64,000 nt of DNA from Massilia sp. YIM B02769 (GCF_030411995.1 NZ_JASNRC010000019.1:35359-99358), one strand, 5' to 3'; numbered from the stretch's first letter, positions 53,024-62,465 are shown. The notes: generated by a model from the letters alone, not told the origin. Numbers and translations are program-made.

Positions 53024-54115
53024 ATGCGCATCCCATATCGTCTTTCCCTGCTCCTGTTATCGTTCACCGCGTCCATGGCGCACGCCGGTCCCGGCTATGC
53101 GGAATACAAGGTCTCGGTCGTCGGACCGGCCAACAGCTACGCCAACGACATCAACGCCGCCGGCGTCGTGGTCGGCACCTATTATCTTGGCGAGCCAGGC
53201 AGTTCGCCCTCGCGCGGCTTCGTCAACCGCGGCAAGGGTGTGACCACCCTCGGCACGCTGGGCGGCAGTGCGAGCAGCGCCGTGGCCATCAACGACAAGG
53301 GCCAGATCCTCGGCAACTGGACCGCCAGCAACGGCCAGCAGCGCGGCTTCATTCATTACCAAGGCCGGCAGCGCGACATCGGCACCGCTGTCGGTGTTCC
53401 GGCAAACGCGAGGACCACCTACACCGACATCAACAACGCCGGCTATGCGACGGCGAACGTCTTCCTTCCCGGCTCCGCCGGCGAGCGCGGCTTCCTGCGT
53501 ACGCCGGGCGGGCAGTTCAGGGACATCGGCAGTCTGTCGACCGCGCCGGCAACGATGAACCACGCGCTGGCGATCAACAACCGCAAGCAGATCGCCGGCG
53601 AATCCGGTCCGCTGACCTTCCCGGATCAGCCGCTGCGCGCGTTCTCCTGGACCGCCGGCGTCATGCGCGATCTGGGCGACTTCGGCTTTACGCCGAATGG
53701 CAGCCTGGCGCTCAACGACCGCGGGCAGGTCACGGGCTACATGTCGCTGCCGCAAGGGTTCCGCGACCGCGTGGCTTTCGTGTACAGCAATGGACGGCTG
53801 ATCAATATCGATGGGCGGGCGCCGGTCGAGGGGCGGAACAGTTCCGGAGCGGGGATCAACAACCATGGACATGTCGTGGGAGCCAGCGATCATCTGTCGG
53901 GCTTCATCTGGCGCGGGCGGCGCATGGAAAGCCTGAACGCGCTGATCGACCGGCGGCTCGGGTGGGATATTTTCTCGCCGCAAGCGATCAACGATGCGGG
54001 GCAGATCGCGGCGAACGCGATGCGCAATGGGGTGCAGTACGCAGTGCGGCTCGACCTGATCCGGCCGGACGTGCTGGCTGCGCCTCAGCTTGAAGGCGAC
54101 CAGGACAGCAACTGA
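53024..54115 (+). CDS. Secreted HAF-repeat protein, copy 1
   Basis: 363 residues. Signal peptide RLSLLLLSFTASMAHA, then a body of about seven repeats of 40-45 residues. Each repeat has a core such as AINDKGQILG, DINNAGYATA, AINNRKQIAGE, ALNDRGQVTGY, GINNHGHVVGA and AINDAGQIAA, the HAF-type extracellular repeat that probably folds as a beta-propeller. GYAEYKVSVVGPANSY follows the signal. No PEP-CTERM tail. Exported protein of unknown role. A paralogue follows 100 bases downstream on the same strand. Confidence 0.82.
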   Translation: MRIPYRLSLLLLSFTASMAHAGPGYAEYKVSVVGPANSYANDINAAGVVVGTYYLGEPGSSPSRGFVNRGKGVTTLGTLGGSASSAVAINDKGQILGNWTASNGQQRGFIHYQGRQRDIGTAVGVPANARTTYTDINNAGYATANVFLPGSAGERGFLRTPGGQFRDIGSLSTAPATMNHALAINNRKQIAGESGPLTFPDQPLRAFSWTAGVMRDLGDFGFTPNGSLALNDRGQVTGYMSLPQGFRDRVAFVYSNGRLINIDGRAPVEGRNSSGAGINNHGHVVGASDHLSGFIWRGRRMESLNALIDRRLGWDIFSPQAINDAGQIAANAMRNGVQYAVRLDLIRPDVLAAPQLEGDQDSN

Positions 54116-54215
54116 TGTGCACCGCGCTTGAGTTCTGAAGTCACCCTGGTGGCGGGTTTCACGTTCCGCCGGTGCCATCGTGCTGCACAGCCGGCTTCAA
54201 CTTCTGGAGATTGTC

Positions 54216-55283
54216 ATGCTAGTACGCAATCGCATCTCGCTGGTCGTGCTGTCGCTCGCTGCCGGCCTGGCCAGCGCATCCCCTGGCTACGCGGAATACC
54301 GCGTCACGATCGTCGGGCCGGCCAACAGCCGGCCGACCGCCATCAACGCGGCCGGCGCCGTCACCAGCATCATTTCGACCGGTACCCTCACCTACCGCAG
54401 CTTCGTCAACTACGGCCGGGGCGTGGTCAACCTGAACCTGCCGGGCAGCACCTCGAACATCGCGGTGGGCATCAACGACAAGGGCGACGTCCTCGGCAAC
54501 TGGACCACGAGCACCGACCAGGCGCGCGGCTACGTGTATTCCCGCGGCAGCTTCCGCCAGCTGAACGCCGTTCGCGGCCAGCCGACCCGCTATGTGGACA
54601 TCAACAATGCCGGGTATATCCTGGCGACGAGCACTCCGCCCACGACGGACCCTGCCGGGGCCAACCCGCGCGGCTACCTGCGCGCGCCGAACGGCAGCTA
54701 CCGCGACATCGGCACGCTGCCTTATCCCAACCCCACCACGCAACCGGAGGCGCTCAACAACCGCAACCAGGTCACCGGCGAGTCCGGGTCGCTGTTCGCT
54801 CCGGAAATTCCGTTCTATGCCTTTGTCTGGAACAACGGCGTCATCCGCCAGCTCGGCAGCTTCGGCAACACACCCAACTATGGCCTGGACATCAACGACC
54901 GCGGCCAGGTCGCCGGCTACACCTCGACGGAAACCTTCCGCGAGGCGCTGGCGACCGTGTGGACCCACGGCCGCCCGCAACTGATCGACACGCGCCCGGC
55001 CGGCGACTACCGGTTCAGCACGGCGCAGGCCATCAACAACCATGGGCATGTGGTTGGCAACAGCAATCACCTGGGCCCGTTCATCTACCGTGGCAAGCGG
55101 ATGGAGAGCCTAAACACGCTGATTGATCGGCGGTCGGGGTGGACCGTCGATTTTTCGCGGGGGATCAATGATGCCGGGCAGATCATTGCGGATGCATCCC
55201 GCGGCGGGGTGGGATACGCGGTGCGGCTGGATTTGATTCGGCCGCATGCGCTGGGGGCGGCGCCGGTGGAGGCGGATGATTGA
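54216..55283 (+). CDS. Secreted HAF-repeat protein, copy 2
   Basis: 355 residues, clearly a duplicate of the preceding gene: GYAEYRVTIVGPANSRP, GINDKGDVLGNWT, ALNNRNQVTGESG, DINDRGQVAGYTS, AINNHGHVVGNS, RMESLNTLIDRRSGW and a shared end YAVRLDLIRP. The signal peptide runs to about SLAAGLASA. The ATG at 54216 is preceded by GGAGA; an in-frame ATG at 54180 has no ribosome site. The two copies have diverged in loops but keep the repeat count. This is the last GC-rich gene before the type VI island. Confidence 0.82.
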   Translation: MLVRNRISLVVLSLAAGLASASPGYAEYRVTIVGPANSRPTAINAAGAVTSIISTGTLTYRSFVNYGRGVVNLNLPGSTSNIAVGINDKGDVLGNWTTSTDQARGYVYSRGSFRQLNAVRGQPTRYVDINNAGYILATSTPPTTDPAGANPRGYLRAPNGSYRDIGTLPYPNPTTQPEALNNRNQVTGESGSLFAPEIPFYAFVWNNGVIRQLGSFGNTPNYGLDINDRGQVAGYTSTETFREALATVWTHGRPQLIDTRPAGDYRFSTAQAINNHGHVVGNSNHLGPFIYRGKRMESLNTLIDRRSGWTVDFSRGINDAGQIIADASRGGVGYAVRLDLIRPHALGAAPVEADD

Positions 55284-55736
55284 ATTGGCGCTGAGCGCAG
55301 CCAGTGAAGCGGTAGATGAACCAGGAGGCGGTTGGCGCAAAGTTTAGATGTGGTGTTGTGCCAACCGTTGATGAATGGTTAGACCTTTGGTTTGATTGAC
55401 ACCCTACGCCATTGAAAGTGTGCGAGAAATGGCATTGATAGGCCTCTTCGGAGGCGATCTGAATCTCCCGGCTTCGTGGAGACGGATTAATGTGAATCAG
55501 GCCGGGATAACCTGACTGCACAATTGCTTGTAATACGTTTGCCTCAGCTTTGGCCAGCCGTATATAGCCGAGCGTACAGAATCACAACCGCAGCACGTGC
55601 CAAAACGTAGAGACTTGAAGCGTATCAACGTCACGCTATCTCCAAGTTTTACCATCGATCATTGTCCGCGCTCTATTTCCGCTTACTACACAGCCAGCTG
55701 GGACAGCTCCAACACTCTTCGGACAGGAAGCTTCTA
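55284..55736. other. Intergenic region at the left edge of the type VI island
   Basis: 453 bases in which base composition drops visibly compared with the genes on the left. TTGCCT (55539-55544) and TATATA (55561-55566), 16 bases apart, form a possible promoter for vgrG. A short minus-strand reading frame (55183-55521) overlaps the end of the HAF gene and has no recognisable motif. I see no insertion sequence, repeat or RNA gene. Confidence 0.4.
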
Positions 55737-58487
55737 ATGGACTTGAAGGATTTGATACAGGCCTTCGCTGGCTTGTCTGAGGCGAAGCGCCCTATCCGTT
55801 TGCGGCTATCGCAAGCCAAGCAAGTGCTGGACGATGTCTTGCTAGTCAAACGCGTTACAGGAAATGAAGCGCTATGCGGCGGACTTGAATACCGGCTTTT
55901 ATGCGTATCGACAAGTTCTGATTTACCTTTGAAGGAATTCATCGCACTGCCGGTTGAGCTCCAGTTCGTGACGGACAGCGGGGACGTGCGCGCCGTGTGC
56001 GGAATCGTAGCGCAAGCGGCTGCCGGCCAGAATGATGGCGCTCTGGCGACCTACGAATTGGTGGTGCGTGATTCGTTAGCTCTGATGGAGTATCGCACTA
56101 ATACCCGCGTCTTCCGCAATAAAAATGAACTGGATATCACGGAAATCATTCTGCGTGAGTGGCGCCAGAAAAATTCGGTGCTGGCCAAAGCGTTTGACGT
56201 GGACTGGTCGCATGTAAAGGGATCCTATCCCACTCGAGAATTCACTATGCAGCACAACGAGTCCGACGCCGCCTTTCTTCGACGGTTATGGAAACGGCGT
56301 GGCATCGCGTGGTTCATACGGCCCAGTCAAGCTAGCCAGTCGCAAAGTCAGAACATTCCCGGCCACGTCCTGGTGCTTTTCGATGACGCATACACCCTAC
56401 CGAAAAATGCCGCTGGCACCGTGCGCTATCACCGTGATGGCAGCACGGAGGAAACAGATACCGTTACCGCATGGAGCCCGGTCCGCACACTCAAACCGGG
56501 CAATCTTTCTCGCCAGAGCTGGGATTACAAGCGAACCCATTTCATGATAAGTAACGCGCCATCCCGTATAAATCAGGGAACGATGGGCAACCAGTTCGCG
56601 GTCAGCATCGATGATTACTTGGTCGATGTGCCTCATGCAGGGAAAGACTACAACGACTATCGGCAACTCGGCGAAATGCGCATGAGGCGCCATGAGTACG
56701 AATCCAAGTGCTTTTTTGGCGAAAGCAGTGTGCGCGCATTGCGCGTCGGGGAGTGGATTGCCCTGACCGGTCATCGAGAAATCGACATGCATCCGCCAAA
56801 AGAGCGCGAGTTCATCGTCACGCGCCTTGACATTGATGCAGAAAACAACCTTCCCAAGACCGTAGACGAGCAGGTGGAACGACTGTTTGCCCTCAACCGC
56901 TGGGACGAAAGGCCGTACAGCAACGCTCTACAGCAAGCCAGCGCAGATCGTGGCATGCGTTACACCAATCGCTTTTCTTGCGTGCGTCGTGGTATTCCAA
57001 TTGTTCCCGAGTTCGACCCCCGTTCCGATTTGCCGCGTCCACAGCTGCAAAGCGTAATTGTGGTCGGTCCGGCCAGCCAAGAAGTGCATTGCGACGAATA
57101 TGGCCGAGTCAAGGTGCGTTTTCCCAGTACCAAACCGGAAGACCACAGCCATGCGCAAGGGGCCGGCGCTAGCGATAGCGACTTGGATTCCGCTTGGGTA
57201 CGTGTCGCCAGCACTTGGGCCAGCAATCACTGGGGATCAATTACCCTTCCCCGTGTGGGCGATGAGGTCATTGTCGATTTTTTAAGCGGGGACCCCGACA
57301 AGCCCATTATTGTGGCGCAGGTCTACGGCGGCACAATCAAGCCAACTTCATTCAGCCATATTGGGGAACTACCCGGGAACAGGTACCTAGCGGGCATCAA
57401 GAGTAAGGAAGTGCAAGGTACCCGTTACAACCAGCTGCGGCTAGACGACACACCAGGGCAAATCAATGCTCAGCTGGCCTCCGAGCACGGGCATAGCGAG
57501 CTGAATTTAGGATGGCTCACTCATCCTCGAAATGACGGCAAGGGCGAGGCGCGAGGCGAAGGGGCAGAGTTGCGCAGTGATTGCGCTGTTGCGGTACGCG
57601 GCGCACAAGGGGTACTCATCACTGCCTCCGCACGCCAGCAAGCCAGCGGCAAGCAACTCGACCGTAATGAATTAATTGGCTTGGTAGATGCGCTGCAAGG
57701 CGTGCAGCAGTACCTGTCCGAGCTGTCGGCGACGCATCATGCAGACGGCACCGACGACAAAGAACTCAGTCAACTGATTGCTCACCTGAAGCGGTGGGAA
57801 TCCGGCAGCAACACCGAAGTCGGCAGCCCGGGCGCCGGTGCCCAACCCGTCGTGGCACTGTCCGCGCCTGCTGGTGTGGCAGTGACGAGCCAGGACAACA
57901 TTGCGATTGGCTCGCAAACGCATATCGACATGGTCAGTATCGGCAATACGCAGCTTTCCGTCGGCAAGAAATTGCTCGCCCGCGTATCGGAAAGTATCAG
58001 CCTGTTCGCGCATAGACTCGGCATAAAACTCATCGCTGCAAGCGGCAAGCTGGAAATACACACACATGGTGACGACATCGAGGTCACCTCCGCCAAACGC
58101 ATCGTGTTGACCGCAGCCGACGAAATCGTGCTGCAGGCCCCCAAACTGCGCTTCGTCGCGCAAGGTGCTCAAGTGGATCTTGGTGGCGGCACCATCACGC
58201 AGCAAAGCAGTGGCGAGCACACCATCAAATCGTCGAAGTTTGCTCATATCAAACCGGGAAGCGGCAGCCCACCTGACGTGAAATTGCCCAAGAGCGAGCT
58301 GGCGCACGATCAGCAAACCGTTCTGCGCTGGATCGGCACAGACGAGCCGATGAAGAATCAACGCTATCGCATCACGACAGAAGATGGGCGCACGTTCGAG
58401 GGGCGCACCGACGCGGCCGGGTTGACCGAACGTTTTACAAGTACCGTTGCTTTCGGGCGGTACACAGTCGAAGCTATCGACGACTGA
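55737..58487 (+). CDS. vgrG: Type VI secretion spike protein VgrG
   Basis: 916 residues. The N-terminal half is a gp27-like hub: EYRLLCVSTSSDLPLKEF, DITEIILREW, YPTREFTMQHNESDAAFLRR. The gp5-like OB region has HCDEYGRVKVRFPSTKPE and WGSITLPRVGDEVIVDFL, then GDPDKPIIVAQVYGG. A DUF2345 needle domain follows (about 640-810; QGVLITASARQQ, GKLEIHTHGDDIEV). The last 65 residues (YRITTEDGRTFEGRTDAAG) form a small beta domain like those that bind effectors. I chose the ATG at 55737 with AGGAAG upstream; a TTG at 55662 is also in frame. It heads an operon with a lipase effector, immunity protein and PAAR. Confidence 0.92.
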   Translation: MDLKDLIQAFAGLSEAKRPIRLRLSQAKQVLDDVLLVKRVTGNEALCGGLEYRLLCVSTSSDLPLKEFIALPVELQFVTDSGDVRAVCGIVAQAAAGQNDGALATYELVVRDSLALMEYRTNTRVFRNKNELDITEIILREWRQKNSVLAKAFDVDWSHVKGSYPTREFTMQHNESDAAFLRRLWKRRGIAWFIRPSQASQSQSQNIPGHVLVLFDDAYTLPKNAAGTVRYHRDGSTEETDTVTAWSPVRTLKPGNLSRQSWDYKRTHFMISNAPSRINQGTMGNQFAVSIDDYLVDVPHAGKDYNDYRQLGEMRMRRHEYESKCFFGESSVRALRVGEWIALTGHREIDMHPPKEREFIVTRLDIDAENNLPKTVDEQVERLFALNRWDERPYSNALQQASADRGMRYTNRFSCVRRGIPIVPEFDPRSDLPRPQLQSVIVVGPASQEVHCDEYGRVKVRFPSTKPEDHSHAQGAGASDSDLDSAWVRVASTWASNHWGSITLPRVGDEVIVDFLSGDPDKPIIVAQVYGGTIKPTSFSHIGELPGNRYLAGIKSKEVQGTRYNQLRLDDTPGQINAQLASEHGHSELNLGWLTHPRNDGKGEARGEGAELRSDCAVAVRGAQGVLITASARQQASGKQLDRNELIGLVDALQGVQQYLSELSATHHADGTDDKELSQLIAHLKRWESGSNTEVGSPGAGAQPVVALSAPAGVAVTSQDNIAIGSQTHIDMVSIGNTQLSVGKKLLARVSESISLFAHRLGIKLIAASGKLEIHTHGDDIEVTSAKRIVLTAADEIVLQAPKLRFVAQGAQVDLGGGTITQQSSGEHTIKSSKFAHIKPGSGSPPDVKLPKSELAHDQQTVLRWIGTDEPMKNQRYRITTEDGRTFEGRTDAAGLTERFTSTVAFGRYTVEAIDD

Positions 58488-58536
58488 TAGCGTTAATGGC
58501 AAACGAGTCGATATTCAACCGAGGCGAAAGAACACA

Positions 58537-60297
58537 ATGACAACTGCCGAATACCCGTTACCTGCTCAACAAAACAAAGGCGCTGCTCGGAAGGCTGAAG
58601 GCTTTGCCACACCGCAGCAGGACAAAAAACTGCAATGCGCCAAGTTCCTTCCCAAGCGGGTATTGCCGATTGTTTTTTTGCCCGGAATCATGGGGTCGAA
58701 CTTACGCATGAGCACGCAGCGGCAAAGGGAACTACATAAAGAGGACAACATTGCGTGGCGACCAGACATTCTTGGAGCGTCAAACATACGCGGTGCTTCC
58801 AATGAAAGTCCAGCGAGCCGACAACTGAGGCTGGATCCGTTGCAAACCACAGTCGACATTTATGATCCCGCAGGGCCGTCAGACGTCAGCGGAGATGGTC
58901 GGCATGCCAATGTGACACTCGACAAAAACTTCCGTTCCCCACTGCTAACGGATGACCCACCGACCACAAAAAACCCGCGTAGCGCGGTACAGAAGGCCCG
59001 GGCGCGAGGCTGGGGCGAGGTTTTTTTCAAAAGCTATGGATCGTTATTGCAGCATCTTGAATCACGCCTCAACAATACTTTCTTTGACGGGAAGTTACGA
59101 CAGGAGTGGCACGATGTCGTCGGCGTCGATCCAAGTATCTGGATGAGCGATCCCAGCCTACCGCAGCAGGCGTTGACCGAGGCAGAACTCAAGAAAGTTG
59201 CGACTGGATGTTGGTTTGCGGTATATGCGTTCGGCTACAACTGGCTACAATCAAATGGTTCAAGCGCGAGAATCATTGCTAAACGCATCGGCCAGCTCAT
59301 GGACGACCTCAATCAGTCCGGTTATGAATGTAACCAAGTAATCGTTGTAACCCATTCCATGGGGGGACTAGTCGGACGGGCACTAGTTCATCTGAAATAT
59401 GGCAACTTGCAGGACAAGGTGCTGGGCATCGTTCATGGGGTAATGCCCGCCATTGGCGCCCCGGCCGCTTATAAGCGCATGAGGGCGGGATTTGAGGATC
59501 CCGGTGTAGCGTTTGACCCCGAAAACAGTATCGCCGCCAAAGTGGCTGGCAATTATGGCGACGAAGTCACAGCGGTACTGGCGAATGCGCAGGGAGGACT
59601 CGAATTGTTACCCAGCGAATCTTACGGCAATGGATGGTTGCGCGTAACGCATAACGGACGCGACTTGGATTCATGGCCGAAACAAGGCGATCCCTACATT
59701 GAAATCTACAAAGTACGCGGCAAGTGGTTTTCCCTGTTTAGGGAAGAATGGATCAATCCGTCTAGGTGGCCTGCCGATAAGGGGGGCGGAACGTTTCAGC
59801 GAACGTGCGAATATCTTGATAAGGCACAGAGCTTCCATCAAGCGATCGCAAACACTTTTCACCCCAACAGTTATAGCCACTACGGCAACGACCAGGCGCG
59901 GCGGAGCTTTGGTCAAGTCATATGGGAAATCGACAAGCACTGTGCCGACCCTGCCGGGTGGCAGAACTGGCCTATCCTTCGTGACACTAAACAAGGCCGG
60001 CTGGAGCTCGTTCGATGGGATCCTTCACATCCGGGCAGTAAAACTTTCAAAATAACCGATTTTGAGGTGCCCGGACCGATACATGCCACGATCCTGCCAC
60101 CTTCGGCTCCAGGCGATCAGACCGTTCCAGCCAAATCTGCCGACCATCAACTAAAGAGTGGCATGTTCAAAGGCGTATTCCGGCAGACTGGATACGAACA
60201 CCAGTCAAGTTACAAGAATCCTCGAGCGATTGCCTCGACTTTGTACAGCATCGTTCGCATTGCCCAAAAGGCAACATGGACCTGTGATAAAGGGTGA
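58537..60297 (+). CDS. Type VI lipase effector (PGAP1/LCAT-like alpha/beta hydrolase)
   Basis: 586 residues. LPIVFLPGIMGSNLR is the oxyanion-region motif of LCAT/PGAP1-like lipases, and VVTHSMGGLVGRAL holds the nucleophile Ser274 in a GxSxG-like THSMGG. DQTVPAKSADHQ near the end may supply the Asp/His. No signal peptide, as expected for cargo carried by VgrG. Position directly after vgrG and before an immunity-type lipoprotein identifies it as an antibacterial phospholipase effector (Tle class). Lipid specificity and exact Tle family are not clear to me. Ribosome site GAGGCGAAAG precedes the ATG. Confidence 0.85.
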   Translation: MTTAEYPLPAQQNKGAARKAEGFATPQQDKKLQCAKFLPKRVLPIVFLPGIMGSNLRMSTQRQRELHKEDNIAWRPDILGASNIRGASNESPASRQLRLDPLQTTVDIYDPAGPSDVSGDGRHANVTLDKNFRSPLLTDDPPTTKNPRSAVQKARARGWGEVFFKSYGSLLQHLESRLNNTFFDGKLRQEWHDVVGVDPSIWMSDPSLPQQALTEAELKKVATGCWFAVYAFGYNWLQSNGSSARIIAKRIGQLMDDLNQSGYECNQVIVVTHSMGGLVGRALVHLKYGNLQDKVLGIVHGVMPAIGAPAAYKRMRAGFEDPGVAFDPENSIAAKVAGNYGDEVTAVLANAQGGLELLPSESYGNGWLRVTHNGRDLDSWPKQGDPYIEIYKVRGKWFSLFREEWINPSRWPADKGGGTFQRTCEYLDKAQSFHQAIANTFHPNSYSHYGNDQARRSFGQVIWEIDKHCADPAGWQNWPILRDTKQGRLELVRWDPSHPGSKTFKITDFEVPGPIHATILPPSAPGDQTVPAKSADHQLKSGMFKGVFRQTGYEHQSSYKNPRAIASTLYSIVRIAQKATWTCDKG

Positions 60298-60303
60298 TTG
60301 CAA

Positions 60304-61788
60304 ATGTCAGTCATTCAACGCCTGTGCTTAGTTCCTCTCGCCGCAGTTTTAATACTTAACGCCTGCAACCGCAGCCCGAAAGAATGGAAGACGCCAAACA
60401 TGACCCCTCCCACACCTCGCCTGCAAGCCATGTTCGAGAAAACCAAGGCCGTATGCTTTGGCCGCTTTATGGTCGATGTGCCTGCATCAGCGACCGTGGC
60501 TTGGGGGGAGGTTGCAGTGCCTCTGGGTGTGAACGTCTACCCTAACGGTACAGCTGAAGTAAAAACGTTGGCACAAAAATTCATTGATGAACTAATGAGC
60601 GACAAAGCTATCAATCAAAACGATGTCCCCTTGCTAATTTCGGTCCACGAAGTGAACCAACCTGAAGGAAAAATAGTCGTCGGTTACGAAGATTTTGAAG
60701 CTATTAATGGGCTAAAAATCAATGGGTACTTTACATTGAACAATGACGGTGTTGTCATCGACTCACGCCCTTTAAGGCCTCGAAAAGATCAGGTAATCGC
60801 AGACATAACCAGCATCGCCCGGCGTTTGCAGCAACGCGCTGAAAACGAAATCCCCGCCGAGCCTGGCAACTGTATCGAATATGCCTTCCTCCCTGACAAC
60901 CCGGCTCCAGGCGAGGAACCGCCCGTAGAACTCATTCGTATCGGCTTTCGGTTAAAGGAGTTCCCTGACACGCACCTCTCGGTTTTTGTCGGACCGTCGA
61001 ATCCCCATTACGAAGAGAGCCACTCGCTGGAGTGGCGGCTCACTCAGCTCGAGAAGAACCAGAAAGCTCAGGATCCCAACAATCCGCTGATAAAAACCAA
61101 AGACTTGCGCAGAGGGGAGCGGCAGATCCACGGGTGGCTAAACGGCTTTGAGGCCCTGTCGCGTACCCCAGAACAGGCGGAAATACACTCGATCCATGAC
61201 TTCGCCATGGATTTTAGAGGCGTGCCGTCGGACCCGCTGAAACCTTATGTAGAAATACAGATGCAGACTGGCGTTGCCGACAACGTCGCCGGCGCAACTA
61301 AAGCTAGCCTGACTGACGAAGAAGCCATCGCGGTTTGGGACAAGATCACCAGCACTATCCGCGTGCGTCCAACCGGCGCCGCGGCGGTCAAAACGGCCGA
61401 AACGGACTCTGCCCCTCGGCTTCCACTCGGCGAGCTTGCGGCAACTGGCCGTGCATGCCCGCAAACTGGCTGGTGGGTGCCGGATGAACCGAAAGATACG
61501 CAGGGTGATCGGCGGCAGCACATCAAGGCAGGCGAACGTATGCCGCATGTGATATCTCTCGGCGAACCGTCCATATGGCAAAAGCTGAAGGGAGAAAGGC
61601 CTACTTACCGCACGGCGACGATGTGGAAACTAGTCAGCTATGACGATGCACCAGTTCACGTCGACACAATCGAGGAGACGCAAACACTCGTACAAGGTTC
61701 TCCCGATAACGTTGCTGCCAAAAACGCTAGTGGCAACACAACCGAAAGAAGTCGAAACGACCAAAGCTCGCCGCAAACAAAAGGTTAA
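60304..61788 (+). CDS. Lipoprotein immunity protein to the lipase effector (Tli4-like)
   Basis: 494 residues. Signal peptide with lipobox around LNACN, so a periplasmic lipoprotein, as needed to block a periplasm-acting lipase. CFGRFMVDVPASATVAWGE and RACPQTGWWVPDEP, then GDRRQHIKAGERMPHV, match the two parts of Tli4-type immunity proteins. The ATG at 60304 is 7 bases after the effector stop; a TTG at 60298 directly follows that stop. Ser/Asn/Gln-rich tail. It protects the producer and sister cells; binding has not been shown. Confidence 0.82.
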   Translation: MSVIQRLCLVPLAAVLILNACNRSPKEWKTPNMTPPTPRLQAMFEKTKAVCFGRFMVDVPASATVAWGEVAVPLGVNVYPNGTAEVKTLAQKFIDELMSDKAINQNDVPLLISVHEVNQPEGKIVVGYEDFEAINGLKINGYFTLNNDGVVIDSRPLRPRKDQVIADITSIARRLQQRAENEIPAEPGNCIEYAFLPDNPAPGEEPPVELIRIGFRLKEFPDTHLSVFVGPSNPHYEESHSLEWRLTQLEKNQKAQDPNNPLIKTKDLRRGERQIHGWLNGFEALSRTPEQAEIHSIHDFAMDFRGVPSDPLKPYVEIQMQTGVADNVAGATKASLTDEEAIAVWDKITSTIRVRPTGAAAVKTAETDSAPRLPLGELAATGRACPQTGWWVPDEPKDTQGDRRQHIKAGERMPHVISLGEPSIWQKLKGERPTYRTATMWKLVSYDDAPVHVDTIEETQTLVQGSPDNVAAKNASGNTTERSRNDQSSPQTKG

Positions 61789-61791
61789 TCC

Positions 61792-62058
61792 ATGCGAAAT
61801 GTGATTCGTCTTGGCGACCCCACATCTCACGGCGGCAAGGTCGAGAGTGCCGACGCAGATCATTTTACGGTTGATGGCATTCCAGTGGCTCGCGTTGGGG
61901 ATATATGCAGTTGCCCCATCAAAGGACATGACAAATGCACCATTGCCGAAGGAGACCCAAACCACGTCATTGACGGGGTTGCCGTCGCCTACGATGGGCA
62001 CAAGACCACTTGTGGCGCAACCTTGATCGCCACCGTAGGGAACTTTGGTGGGCAATAG
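61792..62058 (+). CDS. PAAR domain protein (type VI spike tip)
   Basis: 88 residues, the usual length of a stand-alone PAAR. NVIRLGDPTSHGGKVES, then VARVGDICSCPIKGHDKC and GHKTTCGATLIATVG, give the His/Cys residues that bind zinc at the cone tip. It caps VgrG and sharpens the spike. Three bases after the immunity gene, in the same operon. No C-terminal toxin is fused. Confidence 0.92.
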   Translation: MRNVIRLGDPTSHGGKVESADADHFTVDGIPVARVGDICSCPIKGHDKCTIAEGDPNHVIDGVAVAYDGHKTTCGATLIATVGNFGGQ

Positions 62059-62134
62059 TTCAAGCATATAGTTCCGACTGATCTGCTCTGGCAGAACCTG
62101 CCGCGCCGAGACGACCGCCAAGGGTCGTAGCTTC

Positions 62135-62318
62135 CTTTAGTGCGTTGTTTCGTTCGCTCGCTAATTCGCTTGACTTCGTGCTCGGCGAACGCTGCCATGA
62201 TGCAAATGGTCCGGCCATTTGCTTTTAGTATGCCGCAAGCGACGAACTTGACCGCGTTTCTACCTTTGCTCTTCGCGGCCTCCATCAAACCTGTAATGAA
62301 CGAACGTCTGGCACGCAT
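62135..62318 (-). pseudogene. Serine recombinase (resolvase) remnant
   Basis: The minus strand encodes RSFITGLMEA, VKFVACGILKANGRT and MAAFAEHEVKRISERTKQR. These match the middle of the serine-recombinase catalytic domain (usual form FVACDMP.AN, IMAAVAEHE, ISERTKAAL). The N-terminal part with the catalytic Ser and the DNA-binding part are missing, and an upstream stop codon closes the frame. It is a dead fragment, a trace of past insertion next to the type VI island. Confidence 0.7.
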
Positions 62319-62368
62319 GCTAGCGCTGGCCTACCGCATGCCCGAGAAATCCAGCCCTGCTGTCTAAA

Positions 62369-62399
62369 TACAACAAAGCCCAACCAAATCGGCTGGGCC
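62369..62399 (-). terminator. Terminator downstream of the tRNA fragment
   Basis: Minus strand: GCCCAGCC, a 5-base loop, GGTTGGGC (one G-T pair), then TTTGTTGTATTT. It begins 17 bases beyond the CCA end of the tRNA fragment and is probably the original tRNA terminator. Confidence 0.65.
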
Positions 62400-62415
62400 A
62401 AGTCGTTCATTTTGT

Positions 62416-62465
62416 TGGTAGGCCTCCCCGGAGTCGAACCGGGCACCAACGGATTATGAGTCCGC
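62416..62465 (-). repeat. 3' tRNA fragment (CAT anticodon): probable att site
   Basis: On the minus strand the sequence holds an anticodon arm GCGGACTCATAATCCGT, a T arm with TTCGACT loop between CCCGG and CCGGG, the acceptor strand GAGGCCT and ACCA. The CAT anticodon fits elongator tRNA-Met or tRNA-Ile2. The 5' half (acceptor strand and D arm) is absent, replaced by unrelated sequence, so it is not a working tRNA gene. A 3' tRNA segment next to an integrase gene is the classic attachment-site scar. Confidence 0.8.

Noticed and set aside
55183..55521. Minus-strand frame of 112 codons at the left border of the type VI island
   Set aside because: Half of it is antisense to the HAF-repeat gene. 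The rest has no motif or ribosome site, though the composition change there is real.
62416..62465. Functional tRNA-Met or tRNA-Ile2 gene
   Set aside because: The D arm and the 5' acceptor strand are absent upstream of the anticodon arm; only the 3' half is there.
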